This document shows, piece by piece, positions 27,811 through 36,833 of a stretch of DNA of 64,000 nucleotides; the stretch's first letter is position 1, and each line of letters begins with the position of its first letter. Location of the stretch: assembly GCA_023423275.1 (NCBI GenBank), contig JAFAFW010000054.1:1-64000 (forward strand). Reading direction: 5' to 3'. The notes below the pieces were generated by a model that saw only the letters and a program-made list of their open reading frames with translations, was not told where the DNA came from and ran no database searches. This stretch comes from Pseudomonadota bacterium (GTDB lineage Bacteria > Pseudomonadota > Alphaproteobacteria > Rhizobiales > Hyphomicrobiaceae). A program made the position numbers and the translations under genes.

Positions 27811-28326
27811 ATGGAACTCACCGCATCCCAGTCCGCGCCTGCCGGACGCCTCCTTCCCGCCGGTGAATACTGGTATGAGGACGTTGAGATCGGAGACCAT
27901 TTCACGACAGCGGGCGTGACCGTCACGGAAGCTCACGTGGTGGGGTTTGCCGGTCTCGTCGGCGATCTGTTCGATGTGCATATGGATGACGAATTCGCGC
28001 GTGCCCAGGGCTTCCCCGGACGCATCGCGCACGGTCTCCTCGGATTGTCGCTGGCGGATGGATTGAAGACCCGCTGCGCCGTGCGTTTCATGGGTGTCGC
28101 GACATTGGGCTGGAACTGGTCGTTTCGCGCGCCACTGCTCATCGGCGACCGAATGAGCGTCGTGATCACAATCAATCAGCGACGGCTGACCCGCCGTGGC
28201 AATCGCGGCATCCTGACCCTGGGGATGCAGATCCTGAAGCAGGATGGAAGCGTCGTGCAGGAGGGCAGCACCGAGCTTTTGGTGCAGTGCCGCAGCGAGA
28301 CGGGCGAGGCCGGAAAGCCGGGTTGA
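27811..28326 (+). CDS. MaoC-like (R)-hydratase/dehydratase
   Basis: A 171-residue hotdog-fold protein of the MaoC family, which hydrates enoyl-CoA esters. The central helix carries HVVGFAGLVGDLFDVHMDDEFA and the motif FPGRIAHGLLGLSLADGL (hydratase-2-like Asp/His arrangement: D..H). GAGAGA precedes the ATG. It is followed 4 bp later by a TetR gene, so the two form an operon, divergent from the CoA-transferase/TRAP genes. It probably works on the CoA ester made by that transferase. Confidence 0.85.
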   Translation: MELTASQSAPAGRLLPAGEYWYEDVEIGDHFTTAGVTVTEAHVVGFAGLVGDLFDVHMDDEFARAQGFPGRIAHGLLGLSLADGLKTRCAVRFMGVATLGWNWSFRAPLLIGDRMSVVITINQRRLTRRGNRGILTLGMQILKQDGSVVQEGSTELLVQCRSETGEAGKPG

Positions 28327-28330
28327 TCTC

Positions 28331-29023
28331 ATGAGACCGTCTCGCGACAACACAGCAGGCAGCGAGATGCGCCAGCGGATCAAGAAGGTCGCCACCGACC
28401 TGCTGATCCGCAAAGGCTTTCGCGGCGCGAGCTACGGTGATATCGCATCCGCGCTCGGGATCACCACGACCAACATCCACTACCATTTCGGGCCGAAGAA
28501 GAAACTCGTCGAGGAAGTTCTTCGCGAGTATGTGGACGGTGCGTTGGCGCGTCACCGCAAGATTTGGCAAGACCCCGAGGCCAATCTGTCGGAAAAGCTG
28601 GATGGCGTCGTCGCTTTCAACATGGAGCGGCATCGCAAATTCAATCGTGCCGGCATCGGCGGGCGGCCCTGGAGCCTGATTGGCCGCCTGCGCCTTGAAA
28701 GTGATCTGCTCAGCCCAAATGCACGTGAAGCTCTTGCCGACTTCTCCATCTACGTTCACGAGTACGTGCTCGCGGCCGTCGTCGCAGCCCGTGACAAAGG
28801 AGAGCTGCGGCCTGACAGCCCCGTCGATGATATCGCCTTCCTGCTGACGAGCATCGTCAATACGTCGTCTACGTTCACACAGGAAGCCGGCAGTATCGAT
28901 CGGCTGGAAGCCTATTTCCGAACGGTCGCGCGCATGCTGACTTCGGCCTACGCAGCGGTCGACGAGGCCCAGGAGAATAACCCCAGCGAGACGCCGCCAC
29001 GCCTGGCGCGAAGCCCGTCCTGA
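28331..29023 (+). CDS. TetR family regulator
   Basis: A 230-residue TetR protein with a clear N-terminal helix-turn-helix: MRQRIKKVATDLLIRKGFRGASYGDIASALGIT then TNIHYHFGPKKKLVEEVL. Start 28331 is the ATG four bases after the MaoC stop; a longer frame runs back into MaoC. It likely controls the divergent CoA-transferase/TRAP operon and its own operon through the dyad at 27735-27748. Confidence 0.9.
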   Translation: MRPSRDNTAGSEMRQRIKKVATDLLIRKGFRGASYGDIASALGITTTNIHYHFGPKKKLVEEVLREYVDGALARHRKIWQDPEANLSEKLDGVVAFNMERHRKFNRAGIGGRPWSLIGRLRLESDLLSPNAREALADFSIYVHEYVLAAVVAARDKGELRPDSPVDDIAFLLTSIVNTSSTFTQEAGSIDRLEAYFRTVARMLTSAYAAVDEAQENNPSETPPRLARSPS

Positions 29024-29062
29024 ACGATGGGAATTTCGAAGCGCGTCGCGGAACCGGCGCTG

Positions 29063-31348
29063 TCAGCCGTCCGATATCTGCGGCGGCTCGAATGCTGAGA
29101 CCGGCGGCGGTGTTCCGACATAGCGCTCGATCTCGACGAGGCAGCTCTGGGCCGCGCACCCCTGACCGAGCCTTGACGTACCGATATCCCGGGTCAAAAC
29201 ATTCGGGTTGCCGTGCAAATCCGTCCCATCGGCAGCCGGATCATACGTCGCTCCCGTTGGCAGCAAAGCGACACCCGGCAGGAGGTCGTCATCAAGCGCC
29301 GCGGACGCGAGACATGCGCCGCGATCGTTGAAGACACGGACGACTGTGCCATCGCCGATCCCCCTCGCCGTGGCATCGCGAGGATGGATGCGGATAACCT
29401 CTCGATCTCCCACCTTCCCCTGGCGGCTCAGCGTGCTCGCATCCATCTGGCTGTGCAATTTGCGCATCGGCTGCGGCGTCAGAAGATGGATCGGAAACCG
29501 ATGCGCGAGTTCCGCGCCGGCCCATTCCTCCGGATCCTGCCATGAGGGATACCCAGGAAGCTCCGGATCGTTGAAACCAGCGACGATGGCACTGCTGATC
29601 TCGATGCGGCCGGATGGTGTCGAAAGGCGGTGCGCAACTGGATCCTTGCGAAAATCACCGAGCAGCACAAAATCCTGCTCGGGCGCCGGCATCTCGAAAT
29701 ATCCCTCTTCCCAGAACGTCTCGAAGTCCGGCGGATTCAAGCCCCGCTGAGCGAGGTTTGTTGAGATGCGGTCCCAACTCTCCCGCACCCAGTCGTCCGA
29801 CGACTTTCCTTCCGTGAAGGTCTCGCTCGCCCCGAGCCGCTCGGCGAGCCCGGTGAAAATCTCATAATCGTCGCGCGCATCGCCGACGGGCTCGATACCC
29901 TTGTGCATGGCCAGAATGAACGGATCACGCGACGAGCCGCCGATATCGTTGCGCTCGACAGATGTCGTGGCGGGCAGGACGATATCCGCATGACGCGCCG
30001 TCGCCGTCCAATACTGCTCGTTGACGACGACGACGTCCTGCCGCCGGAACGCTCGTCGCAGCCGGTTCAGGTCCTGATGGTGGTGAAACGGATTGCCGCC
30101 AGCCCAATAGACCATGCGGATGTCCGGATAGGTGATGTTCTTGCCGTTATAGAAAACGGTGTGCCCGGGTTCGAGCAACAGATCCGCAACCCGCGCGACC
30201 GGAATTTCGATCCCAACCGGATTGTGCCCGACCGGCGGACCGGACATCGGCGTGGCATAACGCTGATTGCCGATACCGTTCATGGAGCCATAGCCAAAGG
30301 CGAAACCGCCACCCGGCAGGCCGATCTGCCCAAGTGCCGCGGCCAACGCGATCAAGGCCCAGAACGGTTGCTCTCCGTGTCGCGCGCGCTGCAGGCTCCA
30401 CGTCGCAGCGCACATTACGCGCTTGCCCGGCAGATCGCCGGCTAGGTTGGCAATCACCTGCGCATTGATGCCGGTGATCGTGGAGGCCCATACTGCATCC
30501 TTGTCGATGCCGTCGACTGCTCCACATAAATAGGCTTCGAACGCATCAAATCCCGACGTGTAGCGATCGAGAAACGCGCGGTCGATCTGGCCATTTTTGA
30601 TCAGCTCGCGGATGAGCGCCAGCATCAGCGCCGTATCGGTATTGGGCCGCAACGGCAGCCATTCGACCGTCGGACCATTGATGAGATCCCCCCGGAACGG
30701 AGAGATATTGATCATGCGCAGCCCACGATCGGCCAGCGTGCACATGTGGCCTCGATAGCTGTGCGCCCCAAAGCCGCCAGATAGCACTTCCCAGTTTTTC
30801 TGCGGAACGCCGCCAAAGGCGAGGAGAACATCGCAGGACTCGGCGACGGATTTCCAGGTTGTCGCGGTCGAACTGACAGCGCTGTGATTGCCCAGAATAT
30901 GCGGAAGCAACACCATCGCTGCGCCGAAGCTGTAGTTCGTCGTCTGGCTGGTAAACCCGCCAATCGTATTCAGAAACCGGTGCAACAGGGTGCGCGCATG
31001 ATGGACGCGTCCGGCACTGGCCCAGCCATACGAGCCGCCGAAAATTGCCGCGTTGCCATGGTCGCGCCGGATGCGATTGATCTCCGAGGCCACGCGATCG
31101 AGTGCCACATCCCATGACACCTCGACGTAACCGTCTTCGCCGCGCCGCGCGCCGCCATCGCCTTCGAGCCACCCTTTGCGGATCGAAGGCTTTGCCACCC
31201 GCAAAGGCGACGTCACCATTTCTGGCCAGACGGAAATCAGCTCGGTGGGATGGGGATCATGCTCGAACGGCTCAACTCCCACCAAGCGGCCGCCTTCGAC
31301 GCGCATTCGAAATGCGCCCCAATGTGCCGCTGAGCGAAGGACAGTCAT
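29063..31348 (-). CDS. Molybdopterin oxidoreductase, BisC/TorA (DMSO reductase) type
   Basis: A 761-residue molybdenum enzyme binding bis-MGD. Residues GGSYGWASAGRVHHA (about 103-117) match the active-site region of the DMSO/TMAO/biotin-sulfoxide reductases, with the Mo-ligand Ser. The C-terminal dinucleotide-binding domain has IHLLTPQPMRKLHSQMD. There is no N-terminal Fe-S cysteine cluster and no signal peptide, so it is cytoplasmic like BisC rather than exported like TorA. It probably reduces an N- or S-oxide. It is last in the six-gene CoA operon, and the molybdate importer in this window would supply its metal. Confidence 0.9.
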   Translation of the reverse strand: MTVLRSAAHWGAFRMRVEGGRLVGVEPFEHDPHPTELISVWPEMVTSPLRVAKPSIRKGWLEGDGGARRGEDGYVEVSWDVALDRVASEINRIRRDHGNAAIFGGSYGWASAGRVHHARTLLHRFLNTIGGFTSQTTNYSFGAAMVLLPHILGNHSAVSSTATTWKSVAESCDVLLAFGGVPQKNWEVLSGGFGAHSYRGHMCTLADRGLRMINISPFRGDLINGPTVEWLPLRPNTDTALMLALIRELIKNGQIDRAFLDRYTSGFDAFEAYLCGAVDGIDKDAVWASTITGINAQVIANLAGDLPGKRVMCAATWSLQRARHGEQPFWALIALAAALGQIGLPGGGFAFGYGSMNGIGNQRYATPMSGPPVGHNPVGIEIPVARVADLLLEPGHTVFYNGKNITYPDIRMVYWAGGNPFHHHQDLNRLRRAFRRQDVVVVNEQYWTATARHADIVLPATTSVERNDIGGSSRDPFILAMHKGIEPVGDARDDYEIFTGLAERLGASETFTEGKSSDDWVRESWDRISTNLAQRGLNPPDFETFWEEGYFEMPAPEQDFVLLGDFRKDPVAHRLSTPSGRIEISSAIVAGFNDPELPGYPSWQDPEEWAGAELAHRFPIHLLTPQPMRKLHSQMDASTLSRQGKVGDREVIRIHPRDATARGIGDGTVVRVFNDRGACLASAALDDDLLPGVALLPTGATYDPAADGTDLHGNPNVLTRDIGTSRLGQGCAAQSCLVEIERYVGTPPPVSAFEPPQISDG

Positions 31349-31363
31349 GCCGAAGTCGTGTCC

Positions 31364-32548
31364 TCAGTAAGAGCGTGGCATCCCCAGTATACGCTGCCCA
31401 ATATAGGCCAGGATCATGTTCGTGGAGATTGGCGCGGTTTGAAACAGGCGCGTCTCCCGCCACTTGCGTTCGACGTCGTATTCGCGCGCAAAGCCAAAGC
31501 CGCCCATCGCCTGCAGAGTCGCCTCTGCCGCATGCCACGACGCCTCCGAAGCCAGCAACTTGGCTACGTTCGCCTCTGTGCCGCAATCGAGCCCGGCGTC
31601 GAACTGAGCTGCGGCACGGCGCACCATCATGTCAGCCGCTTCGGTCTCGCAATAGGCGCGCGCGAGGGGAAACTGGATGCCCTGGTTCTGGCCGATCGGA
31701 CGACCGAACACCACACGTTCACTGGCATAAGCGGAGCCCTTGGCCAGGAACCAACGCGCATCGCCCAGCGCTTCGGACGCGATCAGGATGCGCTCGGCAT
31801 TCATGCCGCTCAGGATATAGCTGAAGCCCTCGCCTTCCTCACCGATCAGACTGTCCGCGGGAATCACGTGGTCACTGAAAAACACCTCAGTCGCGTTGTG
31901 ATTGATCATCGCCGGCAACGGCTGGATCCGGATCGAGCCGGACTTCACGCCTTCGCGGATATCGATAATGAATACTGACAGCCCCTGCGTGCGCTTTTTC
32001 GTTTCTCCCTTCTGCGCGGTGCGCGCCAGAAGCAGCATCAGATCGGAATGCAAGGCGCGCGAGGTCCAGACCTTCTGTCCGTTGACCACATAGCCGTCGT
32101 TTCCCGACCTGACGGCCTGGGTCCGCAACGACAGCGTATCCGACCCAGATGTCGGCTCCGTCACGCCGAAAGCCTGCAGACGAAGCTCGCCGCTTGCGAT
32201 CTTCGGCAGGAACTTCCGCTTCTGGTCCTCGCTACCGTGCCGCAGCAAGGTGCCCATGATGTACATCTGCGCGTGACAGGCGCCTGCGTTGCATCCGGAC
32301 GCGTGGATCTCATTGAGGATGACGGAGGCCGCGCGCAGCGGAAGCCCCGACCCGCCATATTCCTCCGGAATGAGGGCAGAGAGATACCCGGCCTCGGACA
32401 AGGCTCGTACGAACGCTTCCGGATAGGCCTCCTCGGCATCCAGCTTGCGCCAATATTCGGCCGGGAAGTCCGCGCAGCTCTTGCGGACGCCCTCACGGAT
32501 ATCCATGAAATCATCACCGAGCGGGACGGCGACATCGGAAAGTTCCAT
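31364..32548 (-). CDS. Acyl-CoA dehydrogenase
   Basis: A 394-residue flavoprotein that introduces a 2,3 double bond into an acyl-CoA. It has the signature region LRLQAFGVTEPTSGSDTLSLRTQAV (FAD/substrate contact), WTSRALHSDLMLLLART, and the C-terminal region QAMGGFGFAREYDVERKWRETRLFQTAPIS. It lies third from the end in the MmgE-to-oxidoreductase operon, 16 bp before the Mo enzyme and 18 bp after the MaoC gene. The catalytic base and chain-length preference cannot be fixed by eye. Confidence 0.93.
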   Translation of the reverse strand: MELSDVAVPLGDDFMDIREGVRKSCADFPAEYWRKLDAEEAYPEAFVRALSEAGYLSALIPEEYGGSGLPLRAASVILNEIHASGCNAGACHAQMYIMGTLLRHGSEDQKRKFLPKIASGELRLQAFGVTEPTSGSDTLSLRTQAVRSGNDGYVVNGQKVWTSRALHSDLMLLLARTAQKGETKKRTQGLSVFIIDIREGVKSGSIRIQPLPAMINHNATEVFFSDHVIPADSLIGEEGEGFSYILSGMNAERILIASEALGDARWFLAKGSAYASERVVFGRPIGQNQGIQFPLARAYCETEAADMMVRRAAAQFDAGLDCGTEANVAKLLASEASWHAAEATLQAMGGFGFAREYDVERKWRETRLFQTAPISTNMILAYIGQRILGMPRSY

Positions 32549-32566
32549 CGTATTCTCAGCTCGTTG

Positions 32567-33070
32567 TCACGCCTTGGGTTCCGGGAAGAAGTCACTTTTA
32601 CTGGGCGCGAAGTCTCGTTTCCATACCATGACACTACGGCTGTAGACGATTACGACCGTTCCGTCCTGCTTGATACCCCGCGTCTTGACCTTCACGATAC
32701 CTGAGTTCGGCCGCGACTTGGACTCCCGCGCCTCCAGAACCTCCTGCTCGCAGAACAGCGTATCCCCGGCATAGACCGGATTGGGCAGGTCGACACGGTC
32801 CCAGCCCAATGCAAAGCCGTTCTCGCTGACATCGATGACCCCGAGCCCGGCGATGATCGACAGCGTCAGCGCGCTGTTGACCAGCATCTGCTTGAACTCG
32901 GTCTTGCTTGCATACTCGGCATTGTAGTGGATCTGATTGGAATTGTTGGTGATCAGCGTGAACCAGATATTGTCGGCATCCGTGATCGTGCGGCCCTGAC
33001 GGCTGCGGTAGATGTCACCGACCTTGAAATCCTCGAAGAAGCGCCCTTCCCAGCCTTTGACAATAGCCAT
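32567..33070 (-). CDS. MaoC family hydratase (itaconyl/mesaconyl-CoA hydratase-like)
   Basis: A 167-residue hotdog-fold MaoC protein (GWEGRFFEDFKVGDIYRSRQGRTITDAD, NNSNQIHYNAEYA). The ATG overlaps the stop of the lyase gene by one base (TGATG); a GTG one codon earlier is also possible. In a set with a CoA-transferase and a CitE-like lyase, this kind of hydratase adds water to a C5 or C6 enoyl-CoA to give the lyase substrate. The exact substrate is inferred, not shown. Confidence 0.82.
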   Translation of the reverse strand: MAIVKGWEGRFFEDFKVGDIYRSRQGRTITDADNIWFTLITNNSNQIHYNAEYASKTEFKQMLVNSALTLSIIAGLGVIDVSENGFALGWDRVDLPNPVYAGDTLFCEQEVLEARESKSRPNSGIVKVKTRGIKQDGTVVIVYSRSVMVWKRDFAPSKSDFFPEPKA

Positions 33071-33957
33071 CACGTGGCTCCCTTGCTTTTTGCCGTGTGC
33101 AGTTCGACGACAGCCCGTGCGCGATCAACGATCGGCTTGTCGAGAAGTTGCCCACCGAACGCGACCGCGCCCATGCCTTTGGCTTCCGCGTCCTTGAAGG
33201 CGGCGAGCACACGCTCGGCGAAGTCGACTTCTTCCTCGGTCGGGCTGAACACGCGGTTGACGACCTCGATCTGCTTTGGGTGAATCAGGGACTTGCCGGT
33301 AAATCCCAGTCGGCGCGCTCGCGTAGAATCGGCGATCAATTCGTCGTCGTTGTTAAGGTCCGGCCAGACACCATCCACCGACTGAACGCCAGCCGCAGTC
33401 GCCGCGTTCACGAATTGCGAGCGGGCGAAAATCAGATCGCTGGCCTCGTGCGTGCGGACAACCGGTAGCCCGATATCGCGCGCGTAATCCTCGGTACCGA
33501 GGATCATGCCCATGGTGCGCGGACATGCCGAGGCGATAGCGCGCGCGTTCAACAATGCATTCGCGCTTTCGAGCGCGACCAGGAAGCGGATCTGCCCGGA
33601 CGGAACATTCCGCTGATGCTCGAGCAGCGAGACCATGCCGTCAAGACGATGAAGATCTTCGGGGCACTCGACCTTGGCCACCACCAGGCCATCGAGGTTG
33701 GGACCGACGGCGGCGTCGAGATCGCGCAGGGCATCCGGCTGACCAACGGCATTCATGCGCACGAAACGCACCGGCGCGCCGGCCGGAGCAGGCTTTGTCA
33801 GTGCTTCGGCGATGACCTCGCGCGCTTGCGGCTTAAACTCGGGCAGCACACCATCTTCGATGTCGAGCATGATGGCATCGACATCCGTTCCCTGCGCCTT
33901 CTCGACCATGCGCCGGTTATGGCCCGGCACGAACATCCATGTCCGAAGTCTTTCCAA
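33070..33957 (-). CDS. HpcH/HpaI aldolase, CitE-like CoA ester lyase
   Basis: A TIM-barrel lyase of the citrate lyase beta / malyl-CoA / citramalyl-CoA lyase family, which splits hydroxyacyl-CoA to acetyl-CoA and an oxoacid. It has LRTWMFVPGHNRRMVEKA, DAIMLDIEDGV (acidic metal ligand), VRMNAVG, VALESANALLNA (Glu ligand) and FTGKSLIHPKQI. Family members begin close to the RxxLFVPG motif, so I prefer the TTG at 33957 with GAGGATGGAG upstream. GTG 33987 would add ten residues. It lies between the CoA-transferase and the MaoC hydratase. Confidence 0.85.
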   Translation of the reverse strand: MERLRTWMFVPGHNRRMVEKAQGTDVDAIMLDIEDGVLPEFKPQAREVIAEALTKPAPAGAPVRFVRMNAVGQPDALRDLDAAVGPNLDGLVVAKVECPEDLHRLDGMVSLLEHQRNVPSGQIRFLVALESANALLNARAIASACPRTMGMILGTEDYARDIGLPVVRTHEASDLIFARSQFVNAATAAGVQSVDGVWPDLNNDDELIADSTRARRLGFTGKSLIHPKQIEVVNRVFSPTEEEVDFAERVLAAFKDAEAKGMGAVAFGGQLLDKPIVDRARAVVELHTAKSKGAT

Positions 33958-34017
33958 TGCTCCATCCTCAAGGTCACAAAGTTGCACCTGCCGCCTGGCG
34001 TTGGCAGCCGGTCATGA

Positions 34018-35166
34018 TCACTTCGGGAAAAGCCTGGCGTTATGTTCGCCTTGCTCCGGCGCCTCGCACGCGAACTGCGGGCGCTGACCATCGAAGCTGA
34101 CCGGCAATCCGACAATGGGTAGCGTCCCCGGAGCCCCGCGCTGAATAAGACCTGTCGCGGCCGTCTGCTCGTGCTCGGCCACCGCGTCGACGCTCAGCAA
34201 CGGCGCGTTCGGAACACCCACCGCGTCGAGATCGGCCGATAGCTTGTGCAGCGGAACCCGCGCGAACTCGCTCTTCAAGATGGCGAGCAATTCGACGCGA
34301 TTGGCCACGCGATCAGCGTTCTTGCGATAGAGGTCACTGTCGGCCAGATCCTTCCGGCCGATCGCCCCGCACAATCTGGCGAACAGGTTGTCATTGCCCG
34401 CTGCGATCATCAGCTGACCATCAGCCGTATCGAACACCTGATACGGCACGATCTCCGCCAGCCCCGATCCGTGCGGCTTGCGCACTTCGCCCGACGCCAG
34501 GTAACCGGCCATATGAACTGTCATCCAGGCCAAGGCCGTCTCGAACAGAGACGTCGATACGACAGAGCCCTTCCCGGTCCGACCGCGCTCCATCAAAGCG
34601 CTGAGAATGCCGAGCGCTGACCACATGCCGGTGCCGATATCGACCAGAGACACGCCAACGCGCACCGGCGGCAAGCCGACATCTCCGGTCACGCTCATGA
34701 TTCCGGCGACGGCCTGCATCAGCGGATCGTATCCGGGCTTGGCTTCCATCGGCCCATTTCCGAAGGAGCCGATATCGCAATAGACAAGGCGCGGGTTGGC
34801 AGCCATCAGCTCGTCCGGACCAAATCCTTTTTTGGCCAGCGCACCGGGCTTCAGGTTCTGGATGACGACATCACTGGCGCTGACGAGATCGCGCAGACGC
34901 GTCAGCTCGTTCTCATTGTTGAGATCGACGGTGATCCCGAACTTGCCGCGGTTCATGGCCAGAAACGTTGAGGCCGTGCCCTTCCAGAACGGAGGCCCCC
35001 AGCCGCGCGCGTAATCGCCTGCACCAGGGTTCTCGACCTTGATGACTTCCGCTCCCAGCCCCGCGAGGATCAATCCGGCGTACGGCGCAGCAAAGCTGTG
35101 CCCGATCTCGACGACCTTCACGTTGGCAAGGGGCTTGGGGGCGATCGGCGGTGGCGCTGACGTCAT
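34018..35166 (-). CDS. CaiB/BaiF family (class III) CoA-transferase
   Basis: A 382-residue family III CoA-transferase: VKVVEIGHSFAAPYAGLILAGLGAEVIKVENPGAGDYAR, GKFGITVDLNNENELTRLRDL, and a candidate catalytic Asp in SLVDIGTGMWSA. It likely loads CoA on the dicarboxylate that the hydratase and lyase downstream then process. It is second in the operon, 38 bp after the MmgE/PrpD gene. It is distinct from the paralogue at 3502-4719. Confidence 0.92.
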   Translation of the reverse strand: MTSAPPPIAPKPLANVKVVEIGHSFAAPYAGLILAGLGAEVIKVENPGAGDYARGWGPPFWKGTASTFLAMNRGKFGITVDLNNENELTRLRDLVSASDVVIQNLKPGALAKKGFGPDELMAANPRLVYCDIGSFGNGPMEAKPGYDPLMQAVAGIMSVTGDVGLPPVRVGVSLVDIGTGMWSALGILSALMERGRTGKGSVVSTSLFETALAWMTVHMAGYLASGEVRKPHGSGLAEIVPYQVFDTADGQLMIAAGNDNLFARLCGAIGRKDLADSDLYRKNADRVANRVELLAILKSEFARVPLHKLSADLDAVGVPNAPLLSVDAVAEHEQTAATGLIQRGAPGTLPIVGLPVSFDGQRPQFACEAPEQGEHNARLFPK

Positions 35167-35204
35167 TCAGAGGTTCTCGTAATGTCCGGACAACGACGCG
35201 CGCC

Positions 35205-36566
35205 TCAACGATCCGCGGGGATCGTGAGTTCGGCGACGAGTTCAGGGCAGGCGGCCAAGCTTTCCAGTGACCAGAGCCGATCGAAAATTCGGTCGCGGAC
35301 GTCGACGCTGCGGCTATCCAGGCAGTCGTCGAACTTCTCGCGCAGCTCCGCCTCGCTGAGCGGTCGCTCGTTCGCGCCGCGTGCGTGGACGACTTCAGGG
35401 CCTGAGATGGTGCGCCCGTCGGCAAGCGTGATATCGACCCTGTCCGAGGCCGCGACGGGCAAGTCGCCTGAGTTGGTGTCCGGACGCAACTGACGACGTA
35501 CGAGGCGCGCCGTGCTTTGCACCATGGGTTCGTTGACGAAGGCGTCCGTCAGCTCCGGACGTCCGACGCGCCCAGCCACCAAGGCAGAAGCGACCGTGAA
35601 TTCCGCGCTGAATTTCGCTTCAAGGCCGGTCGATGCCGTTTTGTTACGCAGGATGTTGGAGGCGCTGGTGCCGACGTAAACGTCGATCGCCTTCAGGGAT
35701 GCTGGGTCAATCGCCTGGGCCGCCTTCAGGTCGAGCGCGCTGTCGATCAGGCGCGAGGCGCAATAGCAGACCGGGTAGCGCTTGACGTTAAGGCCGGTCT
35801 CGGTCAGCCGCCAGACCGAACCGAGAGACGCCGGCCGCTCCACATCGATGCGACCGCTCGGCGAAAGGGCCGCGAGGTAGCCTCGTTCGTGCTCGATGAC
35901 GTCGCGCGCGCCCGTAAACCCATTCTGCGCCAATTGCGCCGCCAGAACACCGGACTGCGCCGCGCGTCCGACATGCAGCGACTTCGTCATCGACCCGAAG
36001 TTTGCCACCAGCCCGCTCGCCATCGACGCTGCGACAGCAATCGCATGGGACGACCTGGTCGCATCGAGACGCAGCAACCTGGCGACCGCGGCAGCCGCCG
36101 CGACAGCACCGAACACGGCAGTCGGATGCCATCCCTTGTTGTGATGCAGCTCCGCGTCGCGGGAAACGAGTTCCGCCCACACCTCATAGCCAACTGCATA
36201 GGCGAGCAGCATGTCGGAGCCGGGTGCTTCAATATCCTCCGCGACCGCAAGGATGGCAGGAACGAGGACGGCACTCGGATGCCCCTGAAGAGCCACGTCG
36301 TCGTAGTCGAGGATGTGGCCGGCCGTTCCGTTAAAAAGAGCCGCCCGGTCGGCACCGTGTGTACGCGCACTCACCAGGTACGCATCACTTGTTCCCGTCA
36401 TCGTTTTGCGAAGCAACGAAACCGCGGGTTCTCGCGCACCTGCCACTGCGACTGCGATGCAGTCGATAAAACCAAGACGCGCCGTCTCCACGGCCTGACG
36501 AGGGAGATCGCCAAAAGCGGCGCGCGCGATGAATTCGCCGAGAACGGCGGTGAGCGGTGCAGTCAT
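35205..36566 (-). CDS. MmgE/PrpD family protein
   Basis: A member of the family that includes 2-methylcitrate dehydratase PrpD and cis-aconitate decarboxylase. The start at 36566 has AGGGAAG at proper spacing and gives 453 residues, the family length; upstream codons to 36614 look unconserved. Typical blocks are NGTAGHILDYDDVALQGHPSAVLVPAILAVAE and NKGWHPTAVFGAVAAAAAVARLL. It leads the six-gene operon and has a LacI-type palindrome 51 bp upstream. Family members act on tricarboxylic or unsaturated C5-C7 acids. Which one is not clear here. Confidence 0.9.
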   Translation of the reverse strand: MTAPLTAVLGEFIARAAFGDLPRQAVETARLGFIDCIAVAVAGAREPAVSLLRKTMTGTSDAYLVSARTHGADRAALFNGTAGHILDYDDVALQGHPSAVLVPAILAVAEDIEAPGSDMLLAYAVGYEVWAELVSRDAELHHNKGWHPTAVFGAVAAAAAVARLLRLDATRSSHAIAVAASMASGLVANFGSMTKSLHVGRAAQSGVLAAQLAQNGFTGARDVIEHERGYLAALSPSGRIDVERPASLGSVWRLTETGLNVKRYPVCYCASRLIDSALDLKAAQAIDPASLKAIDVYVGTSASNILRNKTASTGLEAKFSAEFTVASALVAGRVGRPELTDAFVNEPMVQSTARLVRRQLRPDTNSGDLPVAASDRVDITLADGRTISGPEVVHARGANERPLSEAELREKFDDCLDSRSVDVRDRIFDRLWSLESLAACPELVAELTIPADR

Positions 36567-36617
36567 CGGCGCTTCCCTGTCCGAGTGCGTCTTTCCGATA
36601 TCCATACGCCGCAATAG

Positions 36618-36629
36618 TGAAACGATTCA
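36618..36629. promoter_or_regulatory. LacI-type operator before the MmgE/PrpD operon
   Basis: TGAAACGATTCA differs by one base from the perfect palindrome TGAAACGTTTCA found at 44297. It lies 51 bp upstream of the first gene of the six-gene operon. Confidence 0.7.
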
Positions 36630-36724
36630 ACAAATTTCTTTGCAGGCACAAAGCGTGAATTACGAAAAAACCGCATAAACACGACTATTTATTGTTGCGG
36701 CATAACTGACCAAACAGATTCACA

Positions 36725-36736
36725 TGAAACGTTCTC
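36725..36736. promoter_or_regulatory. Possible LacI-type half site before the sulfurtransferase
   Basis: TGAAACGTTCTC keeps the left half and centre of the TGAAACGTTTCA pattern but not the right half. It is 98 bp upstream of the sulfurtransferase gene. A functional role is uncertain. Confidence 0.3.
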
Positions 36737-36833
36737 TTGAGAAGCCAGGCTTCGACGTGTAGGCTCAGACAACGGCTCCGCCTCAGGCGCCGCTCACAAT
36801 TAACCAACGTTGCCGCGCCCGCGGCAGGCGCCC

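Noticed and set aside
36725..36736. Full LacI operator before the sulfurtransferase gene
   Set aside because: Only the left half and centre match; listed as a half site at low confidence and not counted in the regulon.
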